Shown here one piece after another: positions 60,018 to 64,000 of a stretch of 64,000 nt of DNA; the first letter of the stretch is position 1; each line of letters opens with the position of its first letter. This DNA comes from Maribacter caenipelagi (lineage in GTDB: Bacteria > Bacteroidota > Bacteroidia > Flavobacteriales > Flavobacteriaceae). The position numbers and the translations under genes were made by a program. The notes under the pieces are model-generated. The model ran no database searches and had not been told where the DNA came from. It was given only the letters and a program-made list of their open reading frames with translations. Location of the stretch: the NCBI RefSeq assembly GCF_004364175.1, contig NZ_SNZW01000014.1, positions 1 through 64,000 of the forward strand, in the 5' to 3' direction.

Positions 60018-60041
60018 AAAACAACTAAAGAATAATAATAA

Positions 60042-61505
60042 ATGAAAAAGATATTTCTATCTATATTAAGCTTATGCTCGCTCTCGGTTATAGGGCAATC
60101 TGACAATATTACTACTCAATTATATGATACCTACGAGAATTACAAAGAGAGCTCTATTGGTAGTCGACGGATAAAAAGAACAGACATACAACCCCTTATA
60201 AATAAGCTTTCTTCAAATAATAAGTTTAAGGTAGCAACCGTTGGTAAGTCTATCGGTGGGAAAGATTTAAGCCTTATCAGCATAGGTACCGGCGAGACCG
60301 ATGTATTTCTTTGGTCACAAATGCATGGCGATGAACCAACGGCTACACAAGCTATTTTTGATATTCTTAATTTCTTTGATAGTGCTGATTTTGAAAAAGA
60401 AAAAGAGGCTATTCTTGCCAACTTAACGGTTCACTTTTTACCAATGTTGAATCCTGATGGTGCTGAGCTCTATCAACGTAGAAATTTGCTAGGTATTGAT
60501 ATTAATAGGGATGCCCTGCGTTTGCAGTCGCCAGAATCTCAGACCTTAAAAAAGGTTCGTGATAGTTTAGATGCCGATTTCGGATTCAACCTTCATGATC
60601 AAAGTACATATTATAATGCTGAACGCACCGAAAAGCCAGCTACGATATCGTATTTGGCTCCTGCATATAATTATGAAAAGGAAATCAATAAAACTCGTGG
60701 TAACGCCATGAAAATCATCGTTTTTATGAATGATATTCTACAAAAATATGCTCTGGGTCAAGTAGGTAGATATAATGATGATTTTGAACCAAGAGCTTTC
60801 GGGGATAATATTCAAAAATGGGGCACAAGCACCATTCTAATTGAATCTGGCGGATATGCAGACGATGTAGAGAAGCAGGAAATTAGAAAACTAAATTACA
60901 CTTCTATCTTATCTGCCATATATACTATTGCTCAAAAGTCTTATGAATCTATTGGAATTGAAGAATACGAGAAAATTCCCGAAAACGATAGAAAACTGTT
61001 CGATTTAAAGATTTTGGGTGCCACTTATAAACTTATGGGTAATTCGTATACTATTGACTTAGGCATGAATCAAATTGAAGTAGATTATCCTGACCACAAC
61101 TCTTTTTGGTACAGTAGCAGAATTTTAGATCAAGGAGATTTATCTACCTATTACGGGTATGAGACCTTAGATGCAACTGGTTATACGATAAAGCAAGCAA
61201 AGGTGTATCCTAAGACCTTAACTAATTTTGATGATGTAAAGGCATTGAATTTTAAAGAGATATTGAAACAAGGTTACGGCTATATTCGTGTATCATCGAT
61301 TCCTTCAAAAAATATCAATTCACCATTTCCTATACATATATTGGGCACAAAATTTATAATTCCTGAATTGAATCTTGCTCCAGGGATTAATCCTACTTTC
61401 TTTTTAGAAAAATCGGGAGTCATTGAATATGGGGTAATTAACGGATTTTTAGTAAACTTAAAGGAGTCTGAAATTCAAGTTCCAAACGGAATGATCTTTA
61501 GATAA
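60042..61505 (+). CDS. Zinc carboxypeptidase (M14 family)
   Basis: The 487-residue protein has a cleavable signal (LSLCSLSVIGQSD) and an M14 domain. Zinc ligands are in WSQMHGDEPTATQA (H-x-x-E) and FGFNLHDQSTYY (His); DINRDALRL supplies the Arg, and the catalytic Glu is in TILIESGGYADD. The C-terminal 170 residues are beta-rich. It is secreted to the periplasm or outside and removes C-terminal residues from peptides, possibly wall peptides given its neighbours. Confidence 0.87.
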   Translation: MKKIFLSILSLCSLSVIGQSDNITTQLYDTYENYKESSIGSRRIKRTDIQPLINKLSSNNKFKVATVGKSIGGKDLSLISIGTGETDVFLWSQMHGDEPTATQAIFDILNFFDSADFEKEKEAILANLTVHFLPMLNPDGAELYQRRNLLGIDINRDALRLQSPESQTLKKVRDSLDADFGFNLHDQSTYYNAERTEKPATISYLAPAYNYEKEINKTRGNAMKIIVFMNDILQKYALGQVGRYNDDFEPRAFGDNIQKWGTSTILIESGGYADDVEKQEIRKLNYTSILSAIYTIAQKSYESIGIEEYEKIPENDRKLFDLKILGATYKLMGNSYTIDLGMNQIEVDYPDHNSFWYSSRILDQGDLSTYYGYETLDATGYTIKQAKVYPKTLTNFDDVKALNFKEILKQGYGYIRVSSIPSKNINSPFPIHILGTKFIIPELNLAPGINPTFFLEKSGVIEYGVINGFLVNLKESEIQVPNGMIFR

Positions 61506-61523
61506 CTAGATTAATTTAAAGTA

Positions 61524-61555
61524 TAAAAAAAGGGAAGCAAATGCTTCCCTTTTTA
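61524..61555. terminator. Bidirectional intrinsic terminator
   Basis: Stem AAAAGGGAAGCA / TGCTTCCCTTTT between the convergent M14 and OmpA genes. Confidence 0.85.
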
Positions 61556-61575
61556 TTTATATACTACCGTAGTTC

Positions 61576-62406
61576 TTACATGTTATCGTCTGCATCTAAA
61601 AGTGCAAAGAATTTATCTAAGTTAGGTAAGATGATGATTTTTGTTCTTCTGTTCATCGCCATATTTTCTTTAGAATCATTTTCTACTAAAGGCAAGTAGC
61701 TACTTCTACCAGAAGCGATTAATTGAGAAGGATCAACATCGTATTCTTTCTGTAATTTACGTACAATTGAAGTTGCACGTTTTACACTTAAATCCCAGTT
61801 ATCGGTAACCATTGGTGTGTTGATTGTTCTAGAATCTGTATGGCCTTCAACCATAACTTCCATACTTGGTTCAGACTTAATTACGTCTGCCAATTTTTGT
61901 AAAATTTTATTAGCCTTGCTACTAACATTATAGCTTGCTGTGTTGAACAACAACTCATCAGAAATATTGATCATAACTACAGTCTTATCAATGCTAACAT
62001 CGATATCTTCACCTTCTTCAGAAATTGATTGCTTCAATTTGTAAGAAACCGCCAAGTTCATTGAATCTTGTAATGTTTGTGCAGCAGCTAATTTAGCTGG
62101 ATCAACATTTTTCAATGTATTTCTCATCTTAGCTTTTGTATTGTTACTCATAACAGCAACATCATCAACGCTAGTGAACTGACTATCGTTCATGTCCTTT
62201 AAAGAGTTGATTTTAGAATTATACTCTTCTACACGAGCTTCAATCTTTGTCATTTGAGCTTGTAACTCTTCTTTTTCAACTTGAGTCTTTTGTAAAGTAC
62301 TCTGTGTTTGAGATAAGTTATCTTCTAAAGCAACATATTTCTTTTTAGATACACATGAAGTTAAAAGCACTACCGATACTATAGTAACTAAGGATAATCT
62401 TTTCAT
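61576..62406 (-). CDS. OmpA-family lipoprotein with coiled coil
   Basis: The 276-residue protein has an SpII signal (VVLLTSCVSKKKY) and a coiled coil of about 50 residues (25-75). The C-terminal OmpA domain (about 140-265) has VEGHTDSRTI and MNRRTKIIILP, which bind peptidoglycan. It tethers the outer membrane to the wall. It differs from Pal in its long coiled coil. Terminators lie on both sides, so it is monocistronic. Confidence 0.9.
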   Translation of the reverse strand: MKRLSLVTIVSVVLLTSCVSKKKYVALEDNLSQTQSTLQKTQVEKEELQAQMTKIEARVEEYNSKINSLKDMNDSQFTSVDDVAVMSNNTKAKMRNTLKNVDPAKLAAAQTLQDSMNLAVSYKLKQSISEEGEDIDVSIDKTVVMINISDELLFNTASYNVSSKANKILQKLADVIKSEPSMEVMVEGHTDSRTINTPMVTDNWDLSVKRATSIVRKLQKEYDVDPSQLIASGRSSYLPLVENDSKENMAMNRRTKIIILPNLDKFFALLDADDNM

Positions 62407-62565
62407 TTTGTTCTCTTTTAATTAATATTAGTTTAATCGGTTTTATATACGGCACAAATCGTCAAACGGATGTTTAAACATAATGAACTATGCAGGTAGC
62501 ACTGTAAATATCTAACTCAACAAAATGATTATCAACATGTTGTTGATTTCGATTTAGGGCAAAAA

Positions 62566-62592
62566 AAAAGAAGCATTTACATGCTTCTTTTC
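62566..62592. terminator. Intrinsic terminator after the VWA lipoprotein gene
   Basis: Stem AAAAGAAGCAT / ATGCTTCTTTT with a 4-base loop, 21 bases beyond the minus-strand stop at 62613. Confidence 0.8.
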
Positions 62593-62612
62593 ATAATTTG
62601 TAGGTGAGTTAC

Positions 62613-63710
62613 CTATTCACAACCACCGGTAAATCCGTTTGCACTAAACTTGGTTTGTACAGCTCCTTGTCTAGAACCTGTATTTATTTGTATGGCTAAG
62701 TTGTTTTCTCCACTACCATCTCTTTTAGGACTACAGTATTCAAATAAGTAAAAGCTATTAGCTCTTTCTGATACTTTTTCAGAAATGTCTCTAAATGTTC
62801 TTTCTAGCTCATCTTTATTGGTAGCAAATACACTAGCCGTTTTACCTACAGCGGTTAAAACTTCAGTGTCAATTTCTGCACCTAAACCAATACTAAAGAA
62901 TGATATATTGGCATTCGCTTGATTAACCTTTTTCAATGCTGCTTCTTCTGTAAAACGAGAAGCCTGATCCGTACCATCTGTAAATATTACTACTGATGCT
63001 GCACCAATTTTACCATCTGCAGTAGATACCTTAACCAAATCAGATGCGATATCTGTTGACTTTATAACTGCACCGTACAAATCAGTAGATGGATCATTAC
63101 TAATGTCATCTGTAATTCCATCAACGGCATCTGTAAGCTCAACTCTTGAGGAAGTCAGTTCATTTAATAAATGCAATTCATCTTCACCATCAAACCAATA
63201 GATTGCCATTTTTACGGACTCTGTTGCTGTTGCTGGCATAACAGCTTCTATAAAGCTTGTTGAGGCTAATTTCAGTTCTTCTAAGCTACTGCTCAATACA
63301 CTATTACTTAAATCTAGTACAAGTAAGGTATTATTTGAGAAAATTTGTGAGTTCGGTGAAATACGTGCAGAAGACTCTGATGTAGAAATAGTATTAAAAC
63401 AATCATCATTTCTACCTTGCTCGTAAATAGTAAATTGATTTGCAGTTAAACCGGGTACAGGATTGCCACCAGTATCAGATACTCTAAAAAACACAGACAC
63501 TTTACCCGGTAGGGTTGTGTATTGTTCTTGTATAGACAAAACCAGTTCTCCTTCTTCGAGTCCCAAACAATCATCAACTTTAGTTCCTTTTCCTAATCCG
63601 TCGCCTGTATTTAGGTTCAAGCTTACATCATCATCTGCATTACCACAAGAAACAAGTAGTGTTACAATAAATAACACACTGAAGATCTTTAAAACATTTT
63701 TCATATTCAT
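62613..63710 (-). CDS. VWA domain lipoprotein
   Basis: The 365-residue protein has an SpII signal (VTLLVSCGNADDD), a beta-rich N-terminal segment and a von Willebrand A domain. The MIDAS motif is VLDLSNSVLSS (D-x-S-x-S), with the Thr region DPSTDLYGA and VVIFTDGTDQAS. It is surface or periplasmic and probably binds a protein or polymer through a metal ion. The gene stands alone. Confidence 0.85.
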   Translation of the reverse strand: MNMKNVLKIFSVLFIVTLLVSCGNADDDVSLNLNTGDGLGKGTKVDDCLGLEEGELVLSIQEQYTTLPGKVSVFFRVSDTGGNPVPGLTANQFTIYEQGRNDDCFNTISTSESSARISPNSQIFSNNTLLVLDLSNSVLSSSLEELKLASTSFIEAVMPATATESVKMAIYWFDGEDELHLLNELTSSRVELTDAVDGITDDISNDPSTDLYGAVIKSTDIASDLVKVSTADGKIGAASVVIFTDGTDQASRFTEEAALKKVNQANANISFFSIGLGAEIDTEVLTAVGKTASVFATNKDELERTFRDISEKVSERANSFYLFEYCSPKRDGSGENNLAIQINTGSRQGAVQTKFSANGFTGGCE

Positions 63711-63912
63711 TAATTATAGGTTCAACTAGCAGAACGGACAAAGTTTATTTAAATTATGGCGATTAAAAAAATAAATGTTAAAGATTGTTAAAGCGGATGC
63801 TACTCTATACCTAAAGTTTCAAAATACCTATATTTCCTTAGGTTTAAGTCAAATACACTTTCGAAATATTAGCCTTTATTTTACTAACTTAGAAGATGTA
63901 AAACTACTATCA

Positions 63913-64000
63913 ATGACCCACGAATTCAAGAAAATTATTAAAGAGTATATCATTGCTAGATCTGCAAACTTAAAATGTGTTTTGGCAACGGTAGTCGATT
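63913..64000 (+). CDS. XdhC/CoxI-like protein, 5' end only
   Basis: ATG at 63913 begins a frame that runs off the right edge after 29 codons. The N-terminus includes KKIIKEYIIARSANLKCVLA followed by TVVD, which matches the opening of XdhC/CoxI proteins that help insert or mature the molybdenum cofactor. The family call rests on this short segment only. Confidence 0.5.
   Translation, partial: MTHEFKKIIKEYIIARSANLKCVLATVVD

Overview
The window is AT-rich chromosomal DNA from a member of the Bacteroidota, almost certainly a marine Flavobacteriaceae species of the Maribacter/Zobellia type. The basis is a 287-residue RpoD of the short Bacteroidota form, promoter-like TTG-N20-TAnnTTTG sites, many SpII lipoproteins, a family 7 alginate lyase, and flavobacterial families such as DUF6155, DUF2452 and YaiO-type barrels. 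No rRNA, tRNA, CRISPR array, integrase or transposase gene was recognised.

Layout. 1-2.1 kb is an array of single minus-strand genes separated by large palindromes that look like integron attC sites. 2.2-3.8 kb holds a DUF1853 gene and a long tract of degenerate intergenic repeats with a palindromic mobile-type element. 3.8-6.9 kb encodes a VWA protein, a small Coa1-like protein and a MoxR/ChlI-like AAA ATPase. 6.9-9.9 kb holds a sensor kinase/response regulator pair and a membrane protein. 10.2-17.7 kb is housekeeping: a divergent TruA, CorA, cysM-cysE, a thioesterase and a dipeptidase. 17.8-28.7 kb is a tight six-gene operon (hybrid kinase, receiver, HEAT protein, processive GT2 synthase, LtaS-like transferase, TPR/beta-barrel porin) facing a glycerophosphodiesterase. 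I read it as a regulated machine for making, decorating and exporting a polysaccharide. 29.2-29.5 kb contains two tandem, mutually similar proteins of 32-33 residues. 29.5-39.3 kb holds rpoD, DUF6155, a GhrA-like reductase, a helicase, a large hydrolase and a CBS/PLP transsulfuration pair.

39.6-46.9 kb is the most unusual part. A glycosyltransferase gene and a TlpA-like gene face each other, and the space between them has been tandemly amplified. The 3' end of the glycosyltransferase occurs three times, and a fused, diverged 3' end of the TlpA gene also recurs. Each of the three slots carries different minus-strand cargo: Crp regulator plus hydrolase, M24 peptidase, and a small membrane protein. 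Three of these cargo junctions, and one at the left edge of the window, share the sequence GTTG-N4-TAAT. One cargo gene ends in the same 160-bp repeat as the array at the left edge.

47-57 kb carries an overlapping thiamine salvage operon (thiM-thiE-tenA-thiD), the alginate lyase, two dehydrogenases, a PAP2 phosphatase, menB, a beta-lactamase-fold hydrolase and DUF2452. 57.4-61.5 kb is an operon of a cytochrome-c/FG-GAP lipoprotein with three cell-wall or peptide hydrolases. The window ends with an OmpA lipoprotein, a VWA lipoprotein and the first 29 codons of an XdhC-like gene.
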